NCBI GenBank assembly: GCA_009705025.1
Contig: WLDA01000002.1
Location: 1 to 20,102, forward strand
DNA from: Actinomycetota bacterium
GTDB taxonomy: Bacteria; Actinomycetota; Actinomycetes; Nanopelagicales; Nanopelagicaceae
Length of the DNA: 20,102 bases
Reading direction: 5' to 3'
Within the stretch, counting starts at the first letter, position 1. The number at the start of each line of letters is the position of its first letter. Both the position numbers and the translations under genes were made by a program. The notes below the pieces were generated by a model. That model searched no databases. It saw only the letters and a list, made by a program, of their open reading frames with translations, and was not told the origin of the DNA. Shown one piece after another: positions 8,449 through 16,073 of the stretch.

Positions 8449-9382
8449 GGAGGGAAACCAATTCATGTAATGCTTGAATTACTCCTGTGCGTAATCCATC
8501 GTCAGTAATTACTTTTGCATCTGACCCGTGCCATAGAACGAGTTTTATCATTCTCTCTACATCGGGGTAAGAAATACTAATTCGATCCCACTCCCCCATG
8601 TCCTCAACCTTGGTAGCCATGTGTCGGAGAACATGGGCTTTACCTTTGCGAATATCTAGTTGTGAGGTAAGAAGAGAATCAGCACCGCTGAGCTGAGCGA
8701 CTAAATCAAAATCTTTGGGAATTTCATAGGACTTACCTTTGGATGCTTTAGAAATATCGCCATCTATTCGATCAAATCTGAAAATGCGAATGCCTTCACG
8801 TTTGTGGTCAAAACCGACAAGGTACCAATGACCATTTCGAGTCGCTATTCCATACGGATCTACGATTCTCGCCTCGATACTCAAATCAGCAGCAATGTAA
8901 TTGAATGTAACTGGGATGCGCGACGTGATTGAAGTTGTAAGGGTTTCAAAACTTATATGAGAAGAACTCAATCGTGGAGTCATTGCAGGCAGTGAATCGA
9001 TATCAGAGACGACACCGATTGATGACAGACGCAGGAGTGCGCTTTGAGCTGCACCGTCGAGCGCTGCGCCTCTCCAGGCTTCAGCAGCAAGAGAGAGCAA
9101 ACCTAGATCTTCACCAGAAATATCATCGAGATTGAGTGCATAACTCTCTGGTCTAATTCGATAACCTGCTTCATCATCAAATAACGGATCGAAGCTACCA
9201 ACTTCAATCTCGATTCCTAAATTGCGCAGATCATCTTTATCTCGCTCAAACATTCTTTCTTTAGTCTCGGGTGAGCCTTCATATCCTTCGACAGTTCGAA
9301 AAATCTCACTCTTCGTGATGAATCTCTTCGTTGCAAGTAGTGCAATGGTGAGATTAACTAAGCGCTCACTCTTCCGTGACAC
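8441..9382 (-). CDS. pafB: WYL-domain transcription regulator PafB
   Basis: PafB is the partner of PafC in the DNA-damage-responsive transcription activator. I place the start at the GTG at 9382 (313 residues). It begins VSRKSERLVNL, the usual PafB N-terminus, and has an AAGGG ribosome site (9391-9395) 8 bases upstream. An ATG at 9418 is open but would lie further inside trmI. An N-terminal helix-turn-helix (LLATKRFITKSEIFRTVEGYEG) is followed by a WYL domain (ARIVDPYGIATRNGHWYLVGFD ... IFRFDRIDG) and a C-terminal WCX region. The oddity is the neighbour: trmI overlaps pafB by 17 bp, whereas in proteasome-bearing relatives arc, dop, pup, prcBA and pafA lie between these two genes. Confidence 0.92.
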   Translation of the reverse strand: MSRKSERLVNLTIALLATKRFITKSEIFRTVEGYEGSPETKERMFERDKDDLRNLGIEIEVGSFDPLFDDEAGYRIRPESYALNLDDISGEDLGLLSLAAEAWRGAALDGAAQSALLRLSSIGVVSDIDSLPAMTPRLSSSHISFETLTTSITSRIPVTFNYIAADLSIEARIVDPYGIATRNGHWYLVGFDHKREGIRIFRFDRIDGDISKASKGKSYEIPKDFDLVAQLSGADSLLTSQLDIRKGKAHVLRHMATKVEDMGEWDRISISYPDVERMIKLVLWHGSDAKVITDDGLRTGVIQALHELVSLHG

Positions 9383-10217
9383 CGTAAGAACCCTTCGCAG
9401 GTCGACGTCTGCGTGCAAGTACTTCTACACCAGGTGCCATTCGACGAGATTGAATGAGAAAACCTGTGTGACCAATCATGCGCTGTTGTGGGCGAACTGC
9501 TAAACCTTCGTGGTGCCATCCGCGAACTATCGTTTCGCTGCTTTCTGGCTCAGTGAATCGACCATCATCTTTGAGAGCTTCCGCTGTAACTGAAAGTTGT
9601 GTCGTCGTTGCAACGTAGGCAAGAAAAACTCCTCCGGGGCGCAATGCTCGAGCTGCAAGATCAACACATTCCCATGGAGCTAACATGTCGAGGACAACGC
9701 GGTCGTATTCAGATTCATAATTTTGGTCTTGTAAATCTCCGACGCTAAGCGACCAATTCGTTGGCTTTTCCCCAAAATAGTTTGAAACGTTTGAGTGGGC
9801 ATTCTCGGCAAAATCTGCACGTCTTTCGATTGAATTTACTTTTCCTGTTGGCCCAACTGCTCGCAATAGTGAAATCGTAAGAGCGCCGCTACCAACACCA
9901 GCTTCAAGAACTCGTGCCCCTGGATAAATATCAGCAAGTCCAACAATCATTGCTGCATCTTTTGGATAAACAATTGTTGCTCCACGAGGCATCGTAAGAA
10001 CATAATCTGCAAGAAGCGGCTTGAATGCAGTGAATTTCAATCCTGCCGTAGTTGCAACGACGCTACCTTCAGGCAATCCGATGAGTTCGTCATGAACAAT
10101 CCACCCTTTGTGCGTATGCCACTCTTTGCCAGGTGTGATTGTGAAGCTATAAAGCTTGCCTTTTGGGTCGGTAAGTTGAATACGATCACCAGCAGCGAAA
10201 TACCCGAGGTTAGACAC
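9366..10217 (-). CDS. trmI: tRNA (adenine-58-N1)-methyltransferase TrmI
   Basis: TrmI is a class I SAM-dependent enzyme that makes m1A58 in the tRNA T-loop, stabilising the tertiary fold; it normally acts as a homotetramer. The protein has 283 residues. An N-terminal beta-rich domain (about 1-80) precedes the Rossmann fold, with the SAM motif VLEAGVGSGALT (103-114), the acidic SIERR after strand 2, and the catalytic LDMLAPWE (D177). The C-terminus carries RPQQRMIGHTGFL. The start is a GTG at 10217 with no ribosome site, but TAGAAT lies 6 bases before it, so the mRNA is probably leaderless. It heads the minus-strand chain, diverges from the RecB-like gene, and in mycobacteria is the upstream neighbour of the proteasome region. 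Confidence 0.95.
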   Translation of the reverse strand: MSNLGYFAAGDRIQLTDPKGKLYSFTITPGKEWHTHKGWIVHDELIGLPEGSVVATTAGLKFTAFKPLLADYVLTMPRGATIVYPKDAAMIVGLADIYPGARVLEAGVGSGALTISLLRAVGPTGKVNSIERRADFAENAHSNVSNYFGEKPTNWSLSVGDLQDQNYESEYDRVVLDMLAPWECVDLAARALRPGGVFLAYVATTTQLSVTAEALKDDGRFTEPESSETIVRGWHHEGLAVRPQQRMIGHTGFLIQSRRMAPGVEVLARRRRPAKGSYGVTEE

Positions 10218-10223
10218 CAGAGC

Positions 10224-10229
10224 ATTCTA
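10224..10229 (-). promoter_or_regulatory. Leaderless promoter -10 element of trmI
   Basis: TAGAAT followed by 6 bases and then the GTG start codon. This spacing puts the transcription start at the first base of the codon. No -35 hexamer can be recognised and no Shine-Dalgarno sequence is present. Confidence 0.6.
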
Positions 10230-10241
10230 GGCGTTTGAGGG

Positions 10242-10247
10242 TATCTT
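10242..10247 (+). promoter_or_regulatory. Leaderless promoter -10 element of the RecB-like gene
   Basis: TATCTT followed by 7 bases and the ATG at 10255, with no ribosome site. It sits 12 bp from the oppositely directed trmI -10 element inside a 37-bp divergent gap, so the two polymerase footprints must overlap. Confidence 0.55.
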
Positions 10248-10254
10248 CGCCTCT

Positions 10255-11013
10255 ATGGAACTACCTCTTCGACTATCCCCGAGTCGCATATCTGATTTCA
10301 ATAATTGTCCTCAGCACTATAAATATCGCGTCGTCGATAAGTTACCTGAACCGCCGAGCATTGATGCTGAACGAGGAACACTTGTCCATACAGTTTTACA
10401 TGATCTATTTGAATCACCCGCGTCAGAACGGACTCCAGAGAAAGCTATCGAATTGTTGCCTTCTCGCTGGTTGGATCAGCTAGAGGGAAAGCCAGATTTA
10501 GCAGCGCTCGTTACAAACGAAAAAGAATGGCTGGATAGAGCAAGTGCATTATTGCGAGTGTATTTTGATTTAGAAGATCCATCATCCTTTGAAGCAACAC
10601 ATCGTGAATTGCATTTGGAAAATGATCTAAGTGAGCGACTCTATCTACATGGGTACGTTGACAGATTAGATATAGCTCCAACTGGTGAAGTAAGAATAAT
10701 TGATTACAAAACGGGTAAGTCACCAAAGCCAGGATGGGAAGAAAAAGCCCTCTTCCAACTTCGTGTTTATGCCCTCCTCTACTGGAAGAATCATGGAGTA
10801 CTCACTCGCTTGCTTCAATTGATTTATTTGGGAGATGGCAAGGTTGTGCGCAGTCAACCAACTATCGCTGATTTAGAGTCAACAGAAAAGATGCTGATGC
10901 AGATTGCTCGGGATTTAGAAGCATCGTATGAAAAGGATTACTGGCCAACAAAGACGAGTCGTTTATGCGATTGGTGTCATTTCAAAAGTATCTGCCCTGC
11001 ACACAATAATTAG
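10255..11013 (+). CDS. RecB/Cas4-family PD-(D/E)XK nuclease with Fe-S cluster
   Basis: This is a single-domain nuclease of 252 residues. The nuclease core shows GTLVHTVLH (H45), GYVDRLD (D136), IIDYKTGK (D150, K152) and FQLRVYALLYW (Q168): the H-D-DxK-Q pattern of RecB/AddB/Cas4 enzymes. One cysteine at C18 (NCPQHYKY) and three near the C-terminus (C238, C241, C247 in LCDWCHFKSIC) fit a 4Fe-4S cluster of the AddB/Cas4 kind that staples the fold. There is no CRISPR array or cas gene nearby, so Cas4 is not indicated. The gene is conserved next to trmI in actinobacteria (Rv2119-like) and its DNA substrate is not known to me. Its stop overlaps that of the HAD phosphatase by 4 bp, tail to tail. 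Confidence 0.9.
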   Translation: MELPLRLSPSRISDFNNCPQHYKYRVVDKLPEPPSIDAERGTLVHTVLHDLFESPASERTPEKAIELLPSRWLDQLEGKPDLAALVTNEKEWLDRASALLRVYFDLEDPSSFEATHRELHLENDLSERLYLHGYVDRLDIAPTGEVRIIDYKTGKSPKPGWEEKALFQLRVYALLYWKNHGVLTRLLQLIYLGDGKVVRSQPTIADLESTEKMLMQIARDLEASYEKDYWPTKTSRLCDWCHFKSICPAHNN

Positions 11014-11672
11014 ACTTGTGTGAAATCTCCGTAATACTTTTTCAATACAGCAAGATCAAGTTCTTCTAAACTCTTTATAACCCTTACTCGTTTCGATTCT
11101 TCGACTGTTACAAAATGCGGAACTGCTATTAGGAACGCACCTGATGCACTAGCCGCTGCGACGCCGGTGAGAGAATCCTCAAAAATCAAACAATTCTCAA
11201 TATCTACCCCGAAGAATTCGGCTGCTTTGAGATATCCCTCTGGATCTGGTTTGGTATTTTTGACATCGTCAGAAGAAATTGTGGTTGCGAAATCGTGTTC
11301 TACACCGCTAAGAACAGCATTGACGATATTTCGCGGACTAGCCGACACCATCGCAATTGGAACTCCTGCCACTTTCAGTGCGCTGGCTAATTTTTGCGCT
11401 CCTGGCATTAGCTGTGTTCCGGACGAAAGTTTGGCGACGACTATTTCTACAAGTGTTTTAGTGAAAAATTCTGGACTTTGAACTCCTACTAAGGAAAACA
11501 TATATTCCCCAACACGAGTGAGTGGACCACCAAGGCAATGAACTTGGTCTTCATGAGTCCAGGTGTGCCCATGTCGTGCCATCAATTCAGTTTCACCTTC
11601 AAGCCAAAGTGGTTCAGAATTTGCAAAAAGCCCATCCATATCGAAGAACACAGCGCTAAAAAAGTTCTCCAT
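11010..11672 (-). CDS. HAD-superfamily hydrolase (beta-phosphoglucomutase-like, subfamily IA)
   Basis: This is a small-molecule phosphatase or phosphomutase of 220 residues with an inserted helical cap. HAD motifs are in order: FFDMDGL (nucleophile D11, acid/base D13), MVSAS (S110), NTKPDP (K141), and IFEDSLTG (E165, D166). The DSE that usually follows motif I in the beta-PGM-like group is NSE here (N18). The substrate cannot be told from sequence. The ATG overlaps the metH stop as TAATG, so the two are co-translated; this pairing recurs in actinobacteria without an assigned reason. The 3' end overlaps the convergent RecB-like gene by 4 bp. Confidence 0.88.
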   Translation of the reverse strand: MENFFSAVFFDMDGLFANSEPLWLEGETELMARHGHTWTHEDQVHCLGGPLTRVGEYMFSLVGVQSPEFFTKTLVEIVVAKLSSGTQLMPGAQKLASALKVAGVPIAMVSASPRNIVNAVLSGVEHDFATTISSDDVKNTKPDPEGYLKAAEFFGVDIENCLIFEDSLTGVAAASASGAFLIAVPHFVTVEESKRVRVIKSLEELDLAVLKKYYGDFTQV

Positions 11673-14600
11673 TAGTTCGCGTTGAAATACTTTGCTTCTG
11701 GGTGATGAACAATGATTGCGGAGGTTGATTGTTCAGGATGCAATTGGAATTCCTCAGATAACTCAACTCCGATGCGACCAGGTTCCAACAATTCACATAG
11801 CTGGACTTGCTGTTCCAGATCAGGACAAGCCGGGTAGCCAAATGAGTAACGTGAACCGCGATAACCCTGATCCAATATTTCTTGAAGATCAGGTGAATCC
11901 AAATTATTGAGTGCCAATTCCTCACGTATGCGTGCATGCCAATGCTCCGCTAGTGCTTCTGTGAGCTGTACAGATAGACCATGAAGCTCTAAATAGTCTC
12001 TGTAAGCATTTGCCTCAAACAATTTTGCGCTAGCGGCACTTACCGCTGCACCCATTGTCACGATATGGAAAGCAACAACATCGGCCTTCCCTGAATCTTT
12101 ACTTGCAAAAAAGTCACTAATGCAAAGGCGTCGATCTCGCGTCTGCCTTGGGAAAGAAAAACGAGTGCGCTCTTTACCTTTGTCGGGACCTTCATGATGC
12201 AGGATTACTAAATCATTTCCATCACTAACGCATGGGAAATAACCGTATACAACAGCGGCGTTGAGCCACCCTTGTGATTGTGCTTCATTGAGCAATGAAC
12301 GCAAGCGTGGACGGCCCTCTTCTTCAACCATCGTTTCATATTCGCCACGATTTCCTTTAAGTCCCCATTGACCTACAAAGAGCGCTCGTTCATCGAGCAT
12401 CCCTGAATATTGCGCAAGTGGAATTCCCTTGACGACACGTGAGCCAAAAAATGGTGTGTTGGGAATATCAATATCGATTGCAACATCACTTCGACGCGTA
12501 TCAATTTCGACATTGAGCGAACTCTTTCGAGTATTTGCTACTTTACGTTCGCGAAGCGCAGGAAGTGCAGCGCCTTCTTCTCCACGCTTTACGGCCATGA
12601 TTGCATCCATAAGGCGCAAGCCTTCGAATGCATCGCGTGCATAACGCACTTCACCCGGGAAAACTGAAGCTAAATCCTGCTCAACATAAGCACGAGTAAG
12701 TGCTGCTCCCCCAAGAACAATTGGCCACTTTTGATCGAGTCCTCGAGCGGTAATCTCTTCGAGATTTTCTTTCATGATTACAGTCGACTTCACTAATAAC
12801 CCACTCATACCAACAGCATCTACATCTGATTCAAGAGCAGCATCGATAATCTGATTGATTGTTTGCTTGATACCAATGTTGACGACGCGATAACCATTAT
12901 TTGTAAGGATAATATCGACCAAGTTTTTACCAATATCGTGAACATCGCCTTTGACCGTTGCAAGCAGCATGGTTCCTCGGCCCGCTTCATCTATCTTTTC
13001 CATATGTGGTTCAAGCAGTGCCACAGCACTCTTCATCACTTCAGCACTTTGCAATACGAACGGTAATTGCATCTCACCTTTACCGAAGAGCTCTCCAACA
13101 ACCTTCATACCTTCAAGAAGATAATCATTTATAATTGCTAACGGTGCGATTCCTTGAGCCCTTGCAGCATCTAAATCGTCTTCTAGTCCAACCTTTTCAC
13201 CATCAATAATGCGTCGTTCTAAACGTCTTTCTAATGGCAGAGCTGCAAGCTCTACAGCACGCGTGTTGCGCGTAGCAGCTAGTTCTACGCCCTCAAAGAG
13301 TTGAAGGAATTCTGATAATGGATCATATGTACATTGCTCGCCATCGAATGTACGTCGGTCATAAATGAGGTCAAGGGCAACTTCTTTTTGACGCTCTGGA
13401 ATACGCGCCATCGGCATGATTTTAGAAGGATGAACAATTGCTGAATCTAGGCCCGCGTTCACGCATTCATGCAAGAAAACAGAATTGAGAACTACACGAG
13501 AAGCAGGGTTGAGTCCAAAAGAAACATTGCTAACTCCCAATGTAGTTTGAACATCCGGGAACTCTTGCTTTAGTTTTTTGATTGCAGAAATCGTTTCAAT
13601 TCCATCACGGCGAGTTTCCTCTTGTCCCGTTGCAATTGGAAAAGTCAGACAATCAATCAAAATGTCACCAGTCTGCATACCCCAGTTATTTGTTAGATCA
13701 TTGATCAAGCGTCTTGCAACTTGAAGCTTCCATTCGCAATCTCGTGCTTGGCCCTTCTCATCGATAGTCAACGCAACTACACCAGCACCATGTTCAACAA
13801 CGAGCGGCATGATTTTGGCAAAACGAGAATCAACCCCATCGCCATCTTCGTAGTTCACTGAATTGATGATGCTTCGGCCACCAAGTCGTTCTAATCCTGC
13901 TTTTAGAACGGCGGGTTCAGTTGAATCCAAAACAATAGGAAGAGTTGATGCTGTAGCAAAGCGTGATGCTAGTTCTGACATATCTGCAACGCCGTTGCGG
14001 CCAACATAATCCACGGAGAGATCGAGCATATGCGCACCATCGCGAATCTGATCGCGTGCGATTTCAACACATGTTTGCCAATCTTCTGCAAGAAGTGCAT
14101 CTCTAAATGCACGTGAACCATTTGCATTAGTTCGCTCGCCAATGGCTAAATAAGTCTTATCTTGTCTAAAGGGAACATATTGATACAGGGACGACGCTCC
14201 TGGCTCAATATCTGTGGCTCGATCAATATTATTCGTTCCGCCTACTTCCTCAACGACTGCTTTGAGATGCTCAGGTGTTGTCCCGCAACATCCACCAATG
14301 AGTGATACTCCATAATCTTTTACAAATCCTTTGAGAGCGATAGCTAACTCGGATGGATTGAGCGGATAGTGTGCGCCATTTGCGCCGAGGATGGGTAGGC
14401 CTGCGTTAGGCATAACGGATATTCCACAATGTGCGCTCTTAGATAGATAGCGCAAATGTTCTGACATCTCTGTTGGGCCAGTTGCGCAATTGAGACCAAT
14501 AAGATCAATATCAAGTGGTTCGAGGGCATTGAGTGCTGCTCCTATTTCAGAACCCAACAACATCGTTCCAGTTGTCTCAACAGTTACTTGCGCAATCAAA

Positions 14601-15181
14601 ACGATGTCGCGAACGCTTTTGTCAATCGCTCTACGACCACCATTGACCGCAGCTTTTGCTTGCAATAAATCCTGTGTCGTTTCAATGAGTAGCGCATCTA
14701 CGCCACCATCGATTAGTCCTTGGGAGGCTAACTCATATGCATCTCTCAATTTTTCATATGTCGTATGTCCAAGACTAGGTAACTTAGTACCTGGTCCGAG
14801 TGAACCTAAAACGAAGCGTGGTTTTTCAGGTGTAGAAAATGAATCTGCACATGTACGGGCAATTTTTGCACCTTCAAAAGCCAACTCGTAAATGCGATCT
14901 TCGATTCCGTATTCGGCTAAGTTCGCCCAGTTGGAGCCAAAAGTATTTGTCTCGATTGCATCAACACCCACGCTCAAATACTGGTTATGAACAATTGCGA
15001 CAATATCTGGGCGACTTACATTGAGAATCTCATTACAGCCTTCATGGCCTTGAAAATCTTCAAGGGTGGGATTTGCCTCTTGGAGCATTGTTCCCATGGC
15101 GCCATCGGCGATAACCACTCGAGTTGAGAGGGCTCTGCGCAAGAGGCCAGGGGTCGTGTTCGACGATTTCAACTTACTCAC
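11672..15181 (-). CDS. metH: Cobalamin-dependent methionine synthase
   Basis: MetH transfers a methyl group from 5-methyltetrahydrofolate via methylcobalamin to homocysteine. All four modules are present in 1169 residues. The homocysteine domain (about 15-320) has zinc cysteines C232 (GLNCATGP) and C298/C299 (GGCCGTTP). The folate/pterin domain spans about 340-620. The cobalamin cap and Rossmann domains (about 640-870) have D746-x-H748-x-x-G751, which supplies the lower axial histidine. The reactivation domain (about 900-1165) has RYSFGYPACPDL. The start is a GTG at 15181 with TAACCT 7 bases upstream and no ribosome site, so it is probably leaderless. The 28-bp gap to the divergent PAC2 gene leaves no room for a cobalamin riboswitch. 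The cell must import or make B12; this window does not show which. Confidence 0.97.
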   Translation of the reverse strand: MSKLKSSNTTPGLLRRALSTRVVIADGAMGTMLQEANPTLEDFQGHEGCNEILNVSRPDIVAIVHNQYLSVGVDAIETNTFGSNWANLAEYGIEDRIYELAFEGAKIARTCADSFSTPEKPRFVLGSLGPGTKLPSLGHTTYEKLRDAYELASQGLIDGGVDALLIETTQDLLQAKAAVNGGRRAIDKSVRDIVLIAQVTVETTGTMLLGSEIGAALNALEPLDIDLIGLNCATGPTEMSEHLRYLSKSAHCGISVMPNAGLPILGANGAHYPLNPSELAIALKGFVKDYGVSLIGGCCGTTPEHLKAVVEEVGGTNNIDRATDIEPGASSLYQYVPFRQDKTYLAIGERTNANGSRAFRDALLAEDWQTCVEIARDQIRDGAHMLDLSVDYVGRNGVADMSELASRFATASTLPIVLDSTEPAVLKAGLERLGGRSIINSVNYEDGDGVDSRFAKIMPLVVEHGAGVVALTIDEKGQARDCEWKLQVARRLINDLTNNWGMQTGDILIDCLTFPIATGQEETRRDGIETISAIKKLKQEFPDVQTTLGVSNVSFGLNPASRVVLNSVFLHECVNAGLDSAIVHPSKIMPMARIPERQKEVALDLIYDRRTFDGEQCTYDPLSEFLQLFEGVELAATRNTRAVELAALPLERRLERRIIDGEKVGLEDDLDAARAQGIAPLAIINDYLLEGMKVVGELFGKGEMQLPFVLQSAEVMKSAVALLEPHMEKIDEAGRGTMLLATVKGDVHDIGKNLVDIILTNNGYRVVNIGIKQTINQIIDAALESDVDAVGMSGLLVKSTVIMKENLEEITARGLDQKWPIVLGGAALTRAYVEQDLASVFPGEVRYARDAFEGLRLMDAIMAVKRGEEGAALPALRERKVANTRKSSLNVEIDTRRSDVAIDIDIPNTPFFGSRVVKGIPLAQYSGMLDERALFVGQWGLKGNRGEYETMVEEEGRPRLRSLLNEAQSQGWLNAAVVYGYFPCVSDGNDLVILHHEGPDKGKERTRFSFPRQTRDRRLCISDFFASKDSGKADVVAFHIVTMGAAVSAASAKLFEANAYRDYLELHGLSVQLTEALAEHWHARIREELALNNLDSPDLQEILDQGYRGSRYSFGYPACPDLEQQVQLCELLEPGRIGVELSEEFQLHPEQSTSAIIVHHPEAKYFNAN

Positions 15182-15188
15182 TTGTCGA

Positions 15189-15194
15189 AGGTTA
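15189..15194 (-). promoter_or_regulatory. Leaderless promoter -10 element of metH
   Basis: TAACCT, 7 bases before the GTG start. Three base pairs separate it from the oppositely directed -10 of the PAC2 gene. Its -35 region would fall inside the PAC2 coding sequence. Confidence 0.6.
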
Positions 15195-15197
15195 CCG

Positions 15198-15203
15198 TAA
15201 GGT
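15198..15203 (+). promoter_or_regulatory. Leaderless promoter -10 element of the PAC2-family gene
   Basis: TAAGGT, 6 bases before the ATG at 15210. The embedded AAGG could instead act as a Shine-Dalgarno (7-nt spacing), but then the promoter would have to lie inside metH. The -35 region for this element falls inside the first codons of metH. Confidence 0.5.
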
Positions 15204-15209
15204 GTCGAT

Positions 15210-16073
15210 ATGGAGATTCACCAAATACCCGCGCTTCGTACCCCAGTGATGGTTGTCGCATTCACTGGATGGAATGATGCCGGTGAAGCTGCATCAGGTG
15301 CATTGGCCCATCTCCTCGGTGCATGGAGTGGCGATACAACATCAATATTGCCTGAATTGATTGCAGAAATCGATCCTGAAGAATTCTACGATTTTCAAGT
15401 TAATCGTCCAATAATCGATTTAGATGAATCTCAAATTCGTTCCATTACTTGGCCTACAACTAGGGTTTTTGGAATTCAGACTCCTCATCTTCCTAACGAT
15501 TTCGTAATTGTTCAAGGCGCTGAGCCCTCAATGCGATGGAAATATTTCACCCGAGAAATTTTGGATCTTGCCGATGACCTTGATGTTTCATTAGTAATAA
15601 CACTTGGCTCACTATTAGCCGACGCTCCTCATTCACGATCAATTGGAGTAACCGGTACAGGCGGCCATCCAGATTTAGCACAAAGATTAGGTGTTGAAAC
15701 GTCACGCTATGAAGGACCAACTGGAATATTAGGAATAATTCAGGATAACTGCTTCAAACGTGGCATAGATGCAATTTCCTTATGGGCAGCAGTTCCGCAT
15801 TACGCATCTCAATCTCCTTCACCAAAGGCGTCATTGGCGCTAATCAATGCACTTGAAGACTTCTTAGAAATTGACCTACCACTTGGAGATTTACCTACAG
15901 AATCTATCCAGTGGGAAGCTGCAGTTGATTCGATGGCAAAAGAAGATAGCGATATCGCTGAATACATAAAATCATTAGAAGAAAGCAAGGATGCTACAGA
16001 AATACCGGAAGCCTCTGGAGAAAGCATTGCAAAAGAATTTGAGCGCTACCTTCGCAGACGAACACAAGACTAA
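15210..16073 (+). CDS. PAC2-family protein
   Basis: This 287-residue protein belongs to the PAC2 family, named for eukaryotic proteasome assembly chaperone 2. The bacterial members form nucleoside-phosphorylase-like folds, but their function is not established. The diagnostic N-terminal region VVAFTGWNDAGEAASGAL is at residues 15-32. A conserved TLGSLLADAPHSR lies near the middle, followed by GPTGILGII and SLWAAVPHY. The C-terminus is acidic and helical. In actinobacteria this gene sits beside metH, as here (Rv2125-like). The start ATG is fixed by the conserved beginning and by TAAGGT 6 bases upstream. Its stop overlaps the mshC stop by 4 bp. I would not infer proteasome assembly, since no proteasome gene is in the window. 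Confidence 0.88.
   Translation: MEIHQIPALRTPVMVVAFTGWNDAGEAASGALAHLLGAWSGDTTSILPELIAEIDPEEFYDFQVNRPIIDLDESQIRSITWPTTRVFGIQTPHLPNDFVIVQGAEPSMRWKYFTREILDLADDLDVSLVITLGSLLADAPHSRSIGVTGTGGHPDLAQRLGVETSRYEGPTGILGIIQDNCFKRGIDAISLWAAVPHYASQSPSPKASLALINALEDFLEIDLPLGDLPTESIQWEAAVDSMAKEDSDIAEYIKSLEESKDATEIPEASGESIAKEFERYLRRRTQD

Noticed and set aside
10255..11013. RecB-like nuclease as Cas4 of a CRISPR system
   Set aside because: The Fe-S nuclease pattern fits Cas4 superficially, but there are no repeats, spacers or cas genes, and the gene sits in its standard actinobacterial place beside trmI.
14490..14891. Plus-strand open frame of 133 codons inside metH
   Set aside because: It is antisense to the conserved homocysteine-binding domain of metH, with no family resemblance or ribosome site.
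15210..16073. PAC2-family protein as evidence for a proteasome
   Set aside because: The family name is historical; bacterial PAC2 proteins occur regardless of proteasomes, and no proteasome subunit gene is present here.
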